This document shows positions 16,222-24,951 of a stretch of 46,270 nucleotides of DNA, one piece after another. The DNA is taken from the NCBI GenBank assembly GCA_041910015.1, contig JAYRRR010000151.1:1-46270 (forward strand), written 5' to 3'. Each line of letters begins with the position of its first letter. The first letter of the stretch is position 1. Under the pieces are notes generated by a model that was given only the letters and a program-made list of their open reading frames with translations, was not told where the DNA came from and ran no database searches. The stretch is from RPQJ01 sp041910015 (GTDB lineage: Bacteria; Pseudomonadota; Gammaproteobacteria; Steroidobacterales; Steroidobacteraceae). The translations under genes were made by a program, and so were the position numbers.

Positions 16222-18621
16222 TCAGGTCCCGGCGGCGGCCGTCTGCGGCTGCACCGCGTGCGTGCGCGCTCCTGCGCCAAGGTCGAGCCAGTATGCCAGC
16301 GCCGGCAGCAGCAACATGGCGCCGACGACGTTGACCAGGAACATGAATACGAGCAGTACGCCCATGTCGGCCTGGAACTTCAGTGGTGCGAACACCCAGG
16401 TGCCGACGCCGAAGGCCATCGTGAGGCCGGTGAACACCACGGCCGTGCCTCGCTGCAGCATCGCCTCGTAGATCGCCTCGCGCAGCGTGCACGCCCGGGT
16501 CTGCAACTCGTGCATGATGCGATCGCAGAGATATATGCCGTAGTCGACGCCAACACCGACGCCCAGCGTGATGACCGGCAGTGTCGAAACCTTGAGGCCG
16601 ATGCCGAGCAGCGGCATCAGCGCATTGCACAGGATCGACACCAGCGTGAGCGGCACCATCACGCACAGCGTAGCCCGCCACGAGCGGAAGCTCAGGTGCA
16701 CCATCAGTGCGATCACGGCGTAGAGCGACAGCAGCATCTGCACTTCCGCGTGCTCGACTGCCTCGTTGGTCGCCGCGGCGACGCCCGCGTTGCCGCCGGC
16801 CAGGCGGAACGTGACGCGCTCGGCCGGATTGGCTGCGATGTAGTCACGGATCTGCCCAGTGACGTGACGCAGCGTCGAACCGGTGTGGTCTCTGAGGTAG
16901 ACGACGACGTGCAGCGTCTTGCAGCTTTCGTCGTTCAGGCCGAGGTCGGGGTCGGCCGCCCGGACGCCCGTGCGTAGCGCAGCCTCGGCGCGCTGCAGCC
17001 CGGCCCAGCGCGGGTTGGCCTCGTTGAAGCCGCCAGCCGCAACCTTGGCGATCGTCGCGACCGTCGTCACCGACTGCACGCCGTCGACGCCACGGATGAA
17101 GTTTTCGAGGCGCTCGAGCGCGTTCATGACGCCCCAGTTCAGGCAGGCATCGTCGAAGCCCCGGGTTTCGCCATAGATCGACAGCACGTCCATGCCGATC
17201 GAATAGCTGCTGACGATCTTGTCGTTGTCGATGTTGTAGCGTGAGTCGGGCCGCAGTTCGGGGACGCCCGAGCCGACGTCACCCGTCACCAGGTTGCGCG
17301 CGTACAGGCCGCCGACGACCAGCAGCGCAATGGCCACGAGCAGGATCGAGCCGGCCGCGGGCTGCTCACAGGCGCCGGCCAGGGTCCACCACAGGCGGTG
17401 CCGCTTGCCGGCAGGATACGCAGAGACGGTGGCACTGCGCTCGAGGCGCAGGACCGACAGCACGATCGGCAGGACCATCTTGTTGGTGAAGATCATCAAC
17501 ATCAGGCCGAGGCACGCGATCATGCCGAGCTCGTACACGATCGGGATCTCGATGAACATGATCACGGCGAAGCCGACGGCATTGGTCAGCAGCGCGATCG
17601 TGCCCGGGATGGCCATCCGGCGGAACGCTGCCTCGGCCGCGTCCTTCGAGTTCATTCCGACCTGCACGTCCATCTGCCAGGCGTGCGTCATCTGGACCGC
17701 GTGCGACACGCCGATGGCGAAGATCAGGAACGGCACCAGGATCGACATCGGGTCGATGCCCATGCCGAGCAGCCGCAGGATGCCGAGCAGCCAGACCACG
17801 GGCAGCATCGCCACGAGCAGGGCCACGATCGTGAGGTTTTTCGAGCGCGAATACAGCCACAGCAGCACCGCAGTGATCGCGAACGCGATGCCGAAGAACG
17901 CGACGACCGTGAGCAGGCCGTCGATGACCGCGCCCACGACCTTGGCGAAGCCGATGACGTCGATCGCGATATGTTCGCTGCTGAACCGCGCGCGGATGTC
18001 CTCGAGCTTCTTCGAGACCTGCGAATAGCTGAGCTTCTCCCCGGTGGTGGGGTCGACCTCGAGCAGGTCGGCGCGCACCAGAGCCGCTCTCTGGTCGTTG
18101 GCCACGAGCCGCCCCACCTCGCCCGAGCGGGCGACGTTGGACTTCACCTTGGCCAGACTCGCAGCGTCGCCCGAAAACTGCGAGGGGATCACGACCTCGC
18201 CCTCGAAGCCCGCCTCGGTGACCTCGATGTACTTGATGTTCGGCGTAAACAGCGAATAGACGCGGGCACGGTCGACGCCCGGGGTGAAGAACACCTCGTC
18301 CGTCACCTGGCGCAGGACGTCCATGTACTCCTTGTTGTAGATGTCGCCTTCGCCCTTCCAGCGCACGTTGACCATGATCCGGTTCGCGCCGGAGAACCGC
18401 GTGCCATGCTGCAGGAACGCCTGCATGTCCTCGTGCCCGATCGGAATCAGCTTGTTGAAGCCCGGGTCGAACCTGACGCCGAGCGCCGCCGCACCGAGCA
18501 CGACCGTGAGCAGCGCCGAGACGATGGCAAATGTCCCGCGATACGCGATGAGGCCGCGTGCCAGCCGCGCGGCGAGACGCTCGACGGCGTTGCGCGGCGG
18601 CTCGATGTGAGGCGCGTTCAT
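16222..18621 (-). CDS. RND/MMPL-family transporter
   Basis: A 799-residue polytopic protein of the RND superfamily (hydrophobe/amphiphile or MMPL-like, without separate membrane-fusion partner). It has the typical duplicated layout: helix 1 near residues 25-50, a large periplasmic loop, a bundle of about five helices (about 235-400), a second helix near 425-445, a second loop and a terminal bundle (about 630-785). TLGVGVGVDYGIYLCDRIM is the family motif in the second half, with its counterpart FLIFAIGVSHAVQMTHAW in the first. Such transporters with a Ycf48-like partner recur in steroid, hopanoid and fatty-acid gene sets of gammaproteobacteria. It overlaps its upstream partner gene by four bases. 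Substrate unknown; lipid or sterol traffic is the best guess. Confidence 0.9.
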   Translation of the reverse strand: MNAPHIEPPRNAVERLAARLARGLIAYRGTFAIVSALLTVVLGAAALGVRFDPGFNKLIPIGHEDMQAFLQHGTRFSGANRIMVNVRWKGEGDIYNKEYMDVLRQVTDEVFFTPGVDRARVYSLFTPNIKYIEVTEAGFEGEVVIPSQFSGDAASLAKVKSNVARSGEVGRLVANDQRAALVRADLLEVDPTTGEKLSYSQVSKKLEDIRARFSSEHIAIDVIGFAKVVGAVIDGLLTVVAFFGIAFAITAVLLWLYSRSKNLTIVALLVAMLPVVWLLGILRLLGMGIDPMSILVPFLIFAIGVSHAVQMTHAWQMDVQVGMNSKDAAEAAFRRMAIPGTIALLTNAVGFAVIMFIEIPIVYELGMIACLGLMLMIFTNKMVLPIVLSVLRLERSATVSAYPAGKRHRLWWTLAGACEQPAAGSILLVAIALLVVGGLYARNLVTGDVGSGVPELRPDSRYNIDNDKIVSSYSIGMDVLSIYGETRGFDDACLNWGVMNALERLENFIRGVDGVQSVTTVATIAKVAAGGFNEANPRWAGLQRAEAALRTGVRAADPDLGLNDESCKTLHVVVYLRDHTGSTLRHVTGQIRDYIAANPAERVTFRLAGGNAGVAAATNEAVEHAEVQMLLSLYAVIALMVHLSFRSWRATLCVMVPLTLVSILCNALMPLLGIGLKVSTLPVITLGVGVGVDYGIYLCDRIMHELQTRACTLREAIYEAMLQRGTAVVFTGLTMAFGVGTWVFAPLKFQADMGVLLVFMFLVNVVGAMLLLPALAYWLDLGAGARTHAVQPQTAAAGT

Positions 18622-19625
18622 GACCGGTCTCCCTGAGCCTGGGCCGTCGTGGCCGGCGGCTTCGACACGTCGAGGATGCGGATACCCTGGTCGCTCGCGA
18701 CGAGCCAGCGGCCATCGGCGAGCGGCACGAGACCCGTCAGGCTCGCGAGGCCGCCGGCGCTGACCACCTGGAAGCTCGCGCCGCGGTCACTGCTCGCCTG
18801 CACGACGCCGCCCTGACCCACGATGAGCAGACGACCGTCGTCGAGCAGTGCGTGGGCATAGCTCGAGACGGGTGCCTGCAGCGACGACGGGAGCCAGGTC
18901 GCACCGCCGTCCGTGCTGCGATACACGTGGCCGCGCATGCCATAGATGACCCAGGTCTGGGCGTCCAGCGCAAGGCCGCCATAGAACGACCCGTCGTAGA
19001 ACGGCGCAACCGGTTCGAACGTGGCACCGCCGTCGTTCGAGCGCATGACGAGCCCGCGCTCACCCACCAGGAGCCAGTGCGACGGATCCACGCCGGGAAG
19101 CAGCCCGTTCAGATGCGGCTCTTCGGCTTCGGTGCCCGGAATGCGCCAGACCTGCCACGTCTGACCGTCGTCGCTGGAACGCAGCGCGCGTGCGAAAGCT
19201 CCGACCGCCAGCCAGTCGCCCGACGGAAGGCGCCGGACATCCATCAGCGGAGCGCCGTCCTGTTCGTCGAAGCGCAGTTCACGCCACGACCGGCCACCGT
19301 CCGTGGTACGAAGGATCTGGCCTTCGTGCGCGAGCGCCATGCCGTGGCGCGCGTCGCTGAAGCGGATCGCGGTGATCGTGGCGTAGCGGTGCGGCTCGAC
19401 CTTCGCCGGTTGCCAGCTCGCACCGTCGTCCGTGGATCGCAGGAGGATCCCGAGTTCTCCGCCCGCGACCAGCGCATCCCCCGTGCTCGCCAGCGACTGG
19501 ATGCGCATGCGATCGACGGGGATGCGCGTGTCCTGCAGCGGCGGCGTCGAACGCGGCGAAAACGCGTAGATCGCCGCCGCGGTCGTCAGCGCCACGAAAC
19601 CCAGCCCGATGACGAGTCGTCGCAC
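18618..19625 (-). CDS. Ycf48-like beta-propeller protein with Asp-box repeats
   Basis: A 335-residue protein with an N-terminal signal anchor (residues about 2-20) and a predicted seven-bladed propeller outside the cytoplasm. At least six Asp-box/BNR repeats are visible, for example RSTDDGASW, RTTDGGRSW, RSSDDGQTW, RSNDGGATF, RSTDGGATW and ASSDRGASF. The fold is that of the plant/cyanobacterial photosystem assembly factor Ycf48, but in proteobacteria such proteins accompany RND transporters. The four-base overlap with the transporter start (ATGA) indicates coupled translation. It starts with GTG, with GGGGAG five bases upstream. It probably serves as a periplasmic accessory to the transporter. 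Confidence 0.88.
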   Translation of the reverse strand: MRRLVIGLGFVALTTAAAIYAFSPRSTPPLQDTRIPVDRMRIQSLASTGDALVAGGELGILLRSTDDGASWQPAKVEPHRYATITAIRFSDARHGMALAHEGQILRTTDGGRSWRELRFDEQDGAPLMDVRRLPSGDWLAVGAFARALRSSDDGQTWQVWRIPGTEAEEPHLNGLLPGVDPSHWLLVGERGLVMRSNDGGATFEPVAPFYDGSFYGGLALDAQTWVIYGMRGHVYRSTDGGATWLPSSLQAPVSSYAHALLDDGRLLIVGQGGVVQASSDRGASFQVVSAGGLASLTGLVPLADGRWLVASDQGIRILDVSKPPATTAQAQGDRS

Positions 19626-19694
19626 GGTTGCTCCCCCTGGATTCCAGTCTCCTGCGTTCTCGGCGCAGTTTATTACATCTACGCCACCGGGCCA

Positions 19695-19708
19695 GCCTGT
19701 GTACAGGC
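19695..19708. promoter_or_regulatory. Palindrome upstream of the Ycf48-RND pair
   Basis: GCCTGT-GT-ACAGGC is a perfect 6+2+6 inverted repeat located 70-83 bases upstream of the Ycf48-like GTG, in the 187-base spacer after the ALDH-ADH fusion gene. This is a plausible operator for a dimeric regulator. Nothing else stands out in the spacer apart from an AT-rich TTTATTAC at about 19667. Confidence 0.35.
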
Positions 19709-19812
19709 CTCGGTAGCCGCGCGGATGCCGCCGCGTCAGGCGCGACGCCGACGGCGGCGCTGCGCCCGGATTCGCGCCCCCGGCCGTCCGCCCCCGCGCG
19801 GCGGCCCGGTCC

Positions 19813-22479
19813 TCAAATCGCTGCCATGACGAATTCCGCGACCGCGTTCGGGTCCACGACCGGACGCGGGTTCGAGCCGCAGTTCAGGTCGCTCATGGTT
19901 CCCGCAATGATGTCCGGCAGCCGCGCCTGCAGCTGCCCGCGATCGAAACCCAGGTCGCTGAGCTGCATTGGCGCGCCGATGCGTCGCATCAGCGTCGCAA
20001 CTGCTTCGGTGGCAGCGTCAGCGGCCTGCGGGTCGCTCAGGCCGCGCGTGTCCACCCCCAGCGCCTGCGCCACCTGGGCGAGCGGCTTCGTGGCGTACTC
20101 GCGATTGAAACGCATGGCCTGCAACAGCCCGATGCCGCAGCCCGTGCCGTGGTGCACGCCGAAGAGCGTGCCGACGGTGTGGGCAAACGAGTGCGCGATG
20201 CCGAGTCCGGGGCCGAGCGTGAGGCCGGCGAGCGTGGAGGCGACGAGCATGCCCTGGCGCGCCTCGAGGTCCTTGCCGTCGGCCACCACACGCGGCAGGT
20301 GTTCCGCGATCAGGCGAACGGCCTGCAGACCGGTGGCCGTCGTGATCGGGTTCGCAGCGGGCGTGACCAGCCCCTCGATGGCGTGCGTGAGCGCGTCGAG
20401 ACCGGTGCCGATCGTGACGGCTCGCGGCAGGCCCGTGACCAGTGTCGGGTCGAGGATCGCCGTGCGCGGGATCAGGTGGAAGTCGGCAACGAAGAACTTG
20501 CGGTGCAGCTCGGCATTGGTGATCACGGCGCCGAGCGTGACCTCGCTGCCCGTGCCGTGCGTGGTCGGGATCGCGACGTGCGGCAGCAGCGGACGCTCGA
20601 GACGCATCAGGCCCATGTTCTCGATGGCCGAGCCGCCGTTGCTGAGTGCCACCAGGGCAAGCTTGGCAGCATCGATCGAGCTGCCACCGCCGAGGCTGAC
20701 CAGGGCATCGGCACCGATCGAGCGGCAATGGGCGAGCGCCGCGTCCACGCACTCGTAGGTGGGGTCGGACACCACGCCGTCGAACACGCCGGCGATGCGG
20801 CCGCCCCCGGCGCGACGCACCAGGTCGACGATACCGGCGTCGCGTACGCCAGGGTCGGTGATGATGACGGCGCGGCGGGCACCGAGCAGCCGCAGCTCGT
20901 TGGCGAGCTGGGCGACGGAGTTCGGGCCGCAGACGAGCTTCGTCGGCTGGTAGAAACCGAAGGAGGGGCTCGGTGGATAGTCCAGCATCGACTTGAACGT
21001 GGCACGGTTGGCCGTGCCTTCGTTCGAGGTGTAGATGACCTTGGACTGCGTGTACGACTTCAGGCCCTCGTCACCGAATTCGCGGCCGATGCCACTCGTC
21101 TTGTAACCGCCGAACGGCGCAAAGTCGGAGAGCACGGCGACGTCGTTGATCCACATCGTGCCGGTCTGGATGCGGTTGGCGATCCCGCGTGCCCGCTCGG
21201 GATTACGCGACCACACCGCGCCGGCGAGCCCGTAGTCGCTGTCGTTGGCGATGGCCACGGCCTCGTCGTCGGTGTCAAACGGCATCACCACCAGCACGGG
21301 GCCGAAGATCTCCTCGCGCGCGATCCGCATGCCGTTGGTGACGTCGGCGAAAATCGTGGGTTCGAAATAGCAGCCGCCCTCGAACCCGGGCAGCGTCAGC
21401 CGGTTGCCTCCGCAGACCAGGCGTGCGCCCTCCGTCTTGCCGATTTCGACGTACCTCTGCACGGTCTCGAGCTGGCGGGCCGTGGCCAACGGGCCCAGCC
21501 GGGTTCCGGGCATGAGCTGGTAGCCGACCTTGACGTCGCGGATGCGGCGTTGAAGGCGGGCCACGACCTCCTCGTAGACCGGGCGGGCGACGAGCAGCCG
21601 CGAGGCCGAGATGCAGATCTGGCCGCAGTTCGCGAAATTGCCGGCGATCGCGCCGTCGACCACGACGTCGAGGTCCGCGTCGTCGCAGACGATGCTCGCC
21701 GACTTGCCGCCGAGTTCGAGCGACACGCGCTTCAGGGTCCCGGCAGCGCGCGACATGATGCGCTTGCCCACCTCGCTGCTGCCCGTCAGCGAGATCTTGT
21801 CGACCAGTGGATGCAGGCACAGTGCCTCGCCCACCGAAGCGCCGGGGCCAGTCACGACGTTGACGACGCCGCGTGGCAGGCCGGCCTGATTGGCCAGTCC
21901 CGCCACGATCAACGCGGACAAAGGCGTCGAGGACGCCGGCTTCAGGACGATGGTGTTGCCCGTGACGAGGGCGTGGGCCAGCTTCCACAGCGCCATCATG
22001 TACGGTGCGTTCCACGGCGCGATGGCCGCCACCACACCGATCGGCTCGCGGCGGATGACGTTGCTGCCGTGCGCATAGACGCTGCCGGAAACCGGGATTT
22101 CCTCTTCCCAGCAGAACCGGTTCGCTGCGTACCAGGCGAGATTGCGCATCGAGTTGGCGGCCACCCAGAGCCCGCCGCCCACCCAGGCCGGCGTGCCGCC
22201 CATGCTGCGGCTGTCGGCCATCGCGATCTGGCCGCTGTGGGCCTCGACCAGGTCCGCGAAACGGATCACGGCGCGGGCCCGCTCCGCCGGCGACAGGCCG
22301 CTCCACACGCCGCTGTCGAAGGCGCGCCGGGCCGCGCGCACCGCCGCATCGACGTCGCGTTCGTCGCCGCTCGGGACCTGCGCAAAGGCCGCGCCCGTGC
22401 CCGGATCGATCAGCGCATAGGTCTTGCCGCTGTGGGCGTCGACGTGCTCACCGTCGACGAACATCTTGTAGGCATCCAC
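19813..22479 (-). CDS. Natural fusion: aldehyde dehydrogenase - iron-containing alcohol dehydrogenase
   Basis: An 888-residue two-enzyme chain. Residues 1 to about 485 are a classical NAD(P)-dependent aldehyde dehydrogenase: APWNAP (catalytic Asn 157), SLTGSSEVGK, LELGGKS (Glu 255), GQICISASR (Cys 289) and EEIFGPVLVV. After a linker of about 20 residues, residues 506-888 form an iron-dependent alcohol dehydrogenase with GGGSSIDAAK, the fold signature and metal ligands Asp 695 and His 699 (TGLDALTH), His 767 and His 777. The order resembles AdhE, but the first half has the general-base Glu of non-acylating enzymes, so it likely yields an acid, not an acyl-CoA. Start: GTG 22479 has GGAG 8 bases upstream; the frame is open to TTG 22542. 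It is divergent from the LuxR-type gene. Confidence 0.9.
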   Translation of the reverse strand: MDAYKMFVDGEHVDAHSGKTYALIDPGTGAAFAQVPSGDERDVDAAVRAARRAFDSGVWSGLSPAERARAVIRFADLVEAHSGQIAMADSRSMGGTPAWVGGGLWVAANSMRNLAWYAANRFCWEEEIPVSGSVYAHGSNVIRREPIGVVAAIAPWNAPYMMALWKLAHALVTGNTIVLKPASSTPLSALIVAGLANQAGLPRGVVNVVTGPGASVGEALCLHPLVDKISLTGSSEVGKRIMSRAAGTLKRVSLELGGKSASIVCDDADLDVVVDGAIAGNFANCGQICISASRLLVARPVYEEVVARLQRRIRDVKVGYQLMPGTRLGPLATARQLETVQRYVEIGKTEGARLVCGGNRLTLPGFEGGCYFEPTIFADVTNGMRIAREEIFGPVLVVMPFDTDDEAVAIANDSDYGLAGAVWSRNPERARGIANRIQTGTMWINDVAVLSDFAPFGGYKTSGIGREFGDEGLKSYTQSKVIYTSNEGTANRATFKSMLDYPPSPSFGFYQPTKLVCGPNSVAQLANELRLLGARRAVIITDPGVRDAGIVDLVRRAGGGRIAGVFDGVVSDPTYECVDAALAHCRSIGADALVSLGGGSSIDAAKLALVALSNGGSAIENMGLMRLERPLLPHVAIPTTHGTGSEVTLGAVITNAELHRKFFVADFHLIPRTAILDPTLVTGLPRAVTIGTGLDALTHAIEGLVTPAANPITTATGLQAVRLIAEHLPRVVADGKDLEARQGMLVASTLAGLTLGPGLGIAHSFAHTVGTLFGVHHGTGCGIGLLQAMRFNREYATKPLAQVAQALGVDTRGLSDPQAADAATEAVATLMRRIGAPMQLSDLGFDRGQLQARLPDIIAGTMSDLNCGSNPRPVVDPNAVAEFVMAAI

Positions 22480-22592
22480 GAGCGGGGCTCCTGTGGCAGT
22501 CGTGAGAACCGGCAATCTTGGCGCGCCGAAGAAAGGGAGCAACGTCTGAAAGGACTAACGGCCGTGATGACGCAGCTGCGAACGATTCTCGG

Positions 22593-22617
22593 TTGCGAAT
22601 GTGTCGGCGCGTCGCAA
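22593..22617. promoter_or_regulatory. Inverted repeat in the fusion/LuxR divergent spacer
   Basis: TTGCGA and TCGCAA arms are separated by 13 bases, within the 185-base spacer between the divergent ALDH-ADH fusion and the LuxR-type regulator. A partial direct copy (CTGCGAACGATT) starts at about 22576. This could be the regulator's binding region; six-base arms alone are weak evidence. Confidence 0.3.
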
Positions 22618-22649
22618 ATGGCCATGCTCGCGCCGGGTGGACGCGCGCG

Positions 22650-22658
22650 TGCTAGCCT
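22650..22658 (+). promoter_or_regulatory. Extended -10 element suggesting leaderless luxR-type mRNA
   Basis: TGC-TAGCCT ends six bases before the regulator ATG at 22665, so transcription would start on or beside that A. There is no Shine-Dalgarno in the gap. See the leaderless finding. Confidence 0.35.
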
Positions 22659-22664
22659 GTTTGC

Positions 22665-23867
22665 ATGGTGTCGAGTCTCGACGCTTCGGTGGTGGCGTGC
22701 TCATCGCGAGCAGATGCGGTCGCGCCGGTCGCTGGCGAATTCCCGGCCGCGCAACTCAGCGACCTGCTCGGTCTGATTTACGAATCGGCGTTGCGGCCGG
22801 ACAACTGGGCCGTGGCGCTGGCGGCGATCTGCAAGGCGTTCGGTGCCAATTTCGCGTCCTTGATCGTGCGACGCGCTTCCGGCGATGCCCTCAGTGGACT
22901 GATCGTGTCGGTCTCCGCGGACCGCGAGCCGCTCGACGTCGCCGAGCCGCCTCTGCACCTGAGCCCCTTCAGCGGTCTCGCGCCGGACCGGGTGGTCACG
23001 GTCGACGACATTCTCTCGGAGGCCGACTGGCGCCGCTCGGACTACTACCGCGACTGGTGCGTCGCCCACGACGTGTTCCACGTGATGGCCGTCGACATCC
23101 AGACGCGCGAGGGCAGCGTGCACGGCTTCCGCCTCACGCGCAGCGAGCGCTCGCCACGTTTCACGGCAGCGGACCGCGCACGGTGCAAGATGCTGGTTCC
23201 GCACCTGCGCCGCCTGCTGGACCTGCACCTGCTGATCTACCAGGACCGGGAAGTAAACCGCATCTACAGCGAGGCGATGGCGCACCTGATGGTCGGCACG
23301 ATCATCCTCGACGGCCAGGGGCGCGTGCTCGAATGCAACACGATGGCTCGCGCCATCGTCGACATGAACGACGGCCTCAGCATTCAGGGCGAGCGCCTCG
23401 AAGCCGTCTACCCGGCCGAGAACCGACGCCTGCAGCGACTCGTGCGCGAGGCGCTGGACGGTGCGGCCAAGGGCACCGTGCTGCGCCCGGCCGAGGCGAT
23501 TTCGATCAGTCGTCCGTCGGGCAAGCTGAGCTGGGGAGTCGTCGTGCAGCCGACCAGTCCTGATCGCTGGACTGAAGGCAGGCATCGCCCCTGCGTGGCG
23601 TTGTTCGTGCGCAACACCGACGCCAATCGCGCGCCGCCGGTGCGTCTCGCACAGGAATTGTTCCGCCTGACGGGTGCCGAGACCATGTTGGCGATCCAGC
23701 TCTCGAACGGTCTCTCGCTCGAGGAGGCGGCGGTGGTGCTCAACATCAAGCGCAACACGGCGCGCGCCCACCTGCGTTCCATCTTCGCGAAGGTCGGCGT
23801 GCGTCGGCAGACCGCGCTCGTGCGCATCTTCCTGAACAGCGTCGTGCTGCTCGGCACTGCGGAGTGA
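22665..23867 (+). CDS. LuxR-type HTH transcriptional regulator
   Basis: A 400-residue regulator. The last 65 residues are a LuxR/GerE helix-turn-helix (LTGAETMLAIQLSNGLSLEE, VLNIKRNTARAHLRSIFAKVGVRRQ). The N-terminal 200 residues have no recognised catalytic site; residues about 205-310 (MVGTIILDGQGRVLECNTMA onward) look PAS-like. No receiver domain is present. Regulators of this shape commonly flank alcohol and aldehyde oxidation or lipid catabolic genes in proteobacteria. It is divergent from the ALDH-ADH fusion, its likely target. It has no Shine-Dalgarno; a TGC-TAGCCT element ends six bases before the ATG, suggesting a leaderless message. Confidence 0.88.
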   Translation: MVSSLDASVVACSSRADAVAPVAGEFPAAQLSDLLGLIYESALRPDNWAVALAAICKAFGANFASLIVRRASGDALSGLIVSVSADREPLDVAEPPLHLSPFSGLAPDRVVTVDDILSEADWRRSDYYRDWCVAHDVFHVMAVDIQTREGSVHGFRLTRSERSPRFTAADRARCKMLVPHLRRLLDLHLLIYQDREVNRIYSEAMAHLMVGTIILDGQGRVLECNTMARAIVDMNDGLSIQGERLEAVYPAENRRLQRLVREALDGAAKGTVLRPAEAISISRPSGKLSWGVVVQPTSPDRWTEGRHRPCVALFVRNTDANRAPPVRLAQELFRLTGAETMLAIQLSNGLSLEEAAVVLNIKRNTARAHLRSIFAKVGVRRQTALVRIFLNSVVLLGTAE

Positions 23868-23882
23868 ATCCGCCCGATGGTG

Positions 23883-23924
23883 AATGCTCCGGGTCGAATG
23901 CTCTGGGGTGAGTGCTCTAGAGGC
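23883..23924. repeat. Three 14-base direct repeats upstream of the phasin-like gene
   Basis: AATGCTCCGGGTCG, AATGCTCTGGGGTG and AGTGCTCTAGAGGC start at 23883, 23897 and 23911, so the TGCTC core recurs with exact 14-base spacing. The array lies between the LuxR-type stop and the phasin-like gene, 54 bases before its ATG. It may be a tandem operator. Confidence 0.55.
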
Positions 23925-23977
23925 AGGCCTTAACTTTGCGCTGCCCCGACTCGTCACCACGCAAAGGAGATATCGCA

Positions 23978-24361
23978 ATGACCGCCAGCAAATCCACCGC
24001 CAGGACCCGACGCAGCGCCAAGTCCGCACACGCGACGCGAGCCCGCGCCACGGCCGAGCCTGCCGCCCTGGCCCGGCTGTCCAAGCCGTTCGAGGAAGTG
24101 CTGACCGATGTGCGCGAGACGTCGCGCCAGTACGCGCTGGCCGGCCTCGGCCTCGCGTCGCAGCTGCGCAAGCAGCGCGAGGAGAAGATGGCGAGCATGA
24201 TTGCCGAGGGCAAGCGTGTCGAGCCGAAGATCCGCCAGGCCGTCGCGAACTGGAAGGAGACGCTCCAGTCGAAGGTCGAGACCAGCAAGCTCAAGCTGCG
24301 CATCGACACGAGCGAACTCCGCCGCCGCTTCGCCGGGCGCAGCAGCGCTGCACAACGCTAG
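23978..24361 (+). CDS. Phasin-like small coiled-coil protein
   Basis: A 127-residue protein. The first 35 residues are rich in Lys, Arg, Ala and Thr (TASKSTARTRRSAKSAHATR), like histone-type or DNA-binding tails of phasin relatives; residues about 38-115 are one long amphipathic helix-rich segment with phasin-like spacing (FEEVLTDVRETSRQYALAGLGLASQLRKQREE). Phasins coat polyhydroxyalkanoate granules, which would fit a region of acyl-CoA metabolism, but no PHA synthase is seen here and the assignment rests on composition. An excellent AAGGAG ribosome-binding site with 8-base spacing fixes the ATG. Its stop codon interlocks with that of the convergent regulator. Confidence 0.65.
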   Translation: MTASKSTARTRRSAKSAHATRARATAEPAALARLSKPFEEVLTDVRETSRQYALAGLGLASQLRKQREEKMASMIAEGKRVEPKIRQAVANWKETLQSKVETSKLKLRIDTSELRRRFAGRSSAAQR

Positions 24362-24927
24362 GAGGTCGACACGGCGGCCGGCCCGCGGTGTTTCTGCTGG
24401 CGCGCGAAGGCATCGTCCAGCACCTGGAGCACCCGGGCCGTCTCCCGGAATTCGTCCATGAGCGCGCGCCCCGGCGCGCCCATCTGGTCGATCGCGCGCG
24501 GCGCGAGCGTCAGGCTGCGAGCGCCCTCCCTGACCAGCCATCCGCGGCGTTCGAGTTCCTTGACCTTGCGACGCACGGTTTCCCGCGGCAGACCCGTCGC
24601 GGCGCTGATCGACAGCGCGTTGCAGGGCGTGACCTTCTGAGTCTGCAGGGCGCGCAGCACGACGCGCCAGCGCACGGCATCCGCGGCCTCGCGGACGCTC
24701 AGGGCATGCAGGGCGCGCGACATGTTGTAGTGCGCGATTTCACTGAACACCAGGAACAGCTTCAGGTCGCCATCGAACAGACGGCAGGCGCGCCGCAGCG
24801 TGTCGATCGTGAAGCGACTCGCATAGGCGCTCAGGATCGTCTGGTGCGTGAGCGGGCCGGTGACCTGCGCGGCGAGATCGCCGAGGCTGATCGAGGCGGC
24901 GGACTTCGGGGCGCGATGGCCAGCCAT
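24358..24927 (-). CDS. Winged-helix transcriptional regulator
   Basis: A 189-residue protein with a central winged helix-turn-helix: CNALSISAATGLPRETVRRK followed by VKELERRGWLVREG, an arrangement shared by MarR- and IclR-like DNA-binding domains. Its N-terminal 90 residues (YASRFTIDTLRRACRLFDGD onward) are helical and unfamiliar. The gene is divergent from the thiolase that opens the large plus-strand operon, and a perfect palindrome lies between them, so it is the obvious candidate for control of that operon and itself. Stop codons of this gene and the phasin-like gene overlap (24358-24361). Confidence 0.8.
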   Translation of the reverse strand: MAGHRAPKSAASISLGDLAAQVTGPLTHQTILSAYASRFTIDTLRRACRLFDGDLKLFLVFSEIAHYNMSRALHALSVREAADAVRWRVVLRALQTQKVTPCNALSISAATGLPRETVRRKVKELERRGWLVREGARSLTLAPRAIDQMGAPGRALMDEFRETARVLQVLDDAFARQQKHRGPAAVSTS

Positions 24928-24951
24928 GGGGCTCCGCAGGGCGGGTTCAAT

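Noticed and set aside
19813..22479. AdhE (bifunctional CoA-acylating aldehyde/alcohol dehydrogenase)
   Set aside because: The first half has the general-base Glu and motif set of classical non-acylating ALDHs.
20149..22776. 875-codon plus-strand frame opposite the ALDH-ADH fusion
   Set aside because: It is the antisense shadow of a conserved two-domain enzyme; the translation is rich in Arg, His and Gln with no domain.
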